From BS750m-G57 sp964392945 (GTDB lineage Bacteria; Planctomycetota; Phycisphaerae; SM23-33), in NCBI GenBank assembly GCA_964392945.1, contig CAYMSH010000373.1:1-6404 (forward strand): a DNA stretch of 6,404 bases, written 5' to 3'. The position numbers and the translations under genes are program-made. The notes beneath the pieces are model-generated. The model had not been told where the DNA came from. It worked only from the letters and a program-made list of their open reading frames with translations, and did no database searches. Shown piece by piece: positions 6,258 to 6,404 of this stretch. Position 1 is the first letter of the stretch, and every line of letters begins with the position of its first letter.

Positions 6258-6404
6258 TGTCGTGTCCCTTTCGTGGGTTGAGGTTCACTGGTCTATATCC
6301 GCCGCGGCGGTCTTTGCGCAGAATAAATTTGAATTGCGATGATTCGTTGCGTGTTGACGCGGGGGGCGCCTCTCGCTGACAATGTCGCCAGCGTGGAACA
6401 GACA
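6258..6404 (-). promoter_or_regulatory. Leader and upstream region of the VWA lipoprotein gene
   Basis: No gene is seen here. AAAGGGA at 6265-6271 is the ribosome binding site. CCGCCGCGGCGG at 6299-6310 is a perfect 12-bp palindrome about 40 bases before the start codon. An AT-rich patch follows at about 6320-6335, where TATTCT (6320-6325, minus strand) is a weak -10 candidate without a good -35. If that is the promoter, the palindrome lies at the very start of the transcript and could be an operator or a small hairpin. The evidence is limited to position and symmetry. Confidence 0.4.

Overview
The window holds four complete protein-coding genes and one assembly gap. The sequence is GC-rich. 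A rubrerythrin peroxide-defence pair, a secreted endo-beta-1,3-glucanase of family GH81 and a large lipoprotein with a von Willebrand factor A domain suggest a Gram-negative-type, anaerobic or microaerophilic, polysaccharide-degrading bacterium. A member of the Planctomycetota or a related PVC lineage from a metagenome would fit, but this assignment is an inference from gene content and style, with no marker gene to prove it.

Positions 1-109 are an AT-rich leader with a clear Shine-Dalgarno. Positions 110-2288 (+) carry a two-gene redox operon. The first gene is rubrerythrin. The second is a fusion of two short rubredoxin domains to an FAD/NAD(H)-dependent rubredoxin reductase. Together they could pass electrons from NAD(P)H through FAD and rubredoxin iron to the rubrerythrin diiron site and on to hydrogen peroxide. 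The second gene looks broken, but only because 100 Ns (1885-1984) sit between two identical 55-base copies of the same sequence. Joining 1884 to 2040 restores one open frame of 498 codons.

Positions 2285-4510 (-) encode the secreted GH81 glucanase. It converges on the redox operon and the two stop codons overlap. A TATAAT box at 4536-4541 lies just upstream and overlaps the most upstream possible ATG, so the start at 4510 is preferred. Positions 4568-4600 form a perfect 14-bp hairpin that probably terminates the next gene. Positions 4623-6257 (-) encode a YfbK-type VWA lipoprotein. The terminator and the promoter-like box suggest that the glucanase and the VWA gene are separate transcription units. 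Positions 6258-6404 are the VWA leader and upstream DNA, with a 12-bp GC palindrome and no further gene.

I found no CRISPR array, mobile element, tRNA or rRNA, and no clear evidence of an undescribed multi-gene system. The points most worth a second look are the tandem rubredoxin-reductase fusion next to rubrerythrin, a perfect 15-bp inverted repeat placed exactly at that fusion's domain junction, and the repairable assembly gap.
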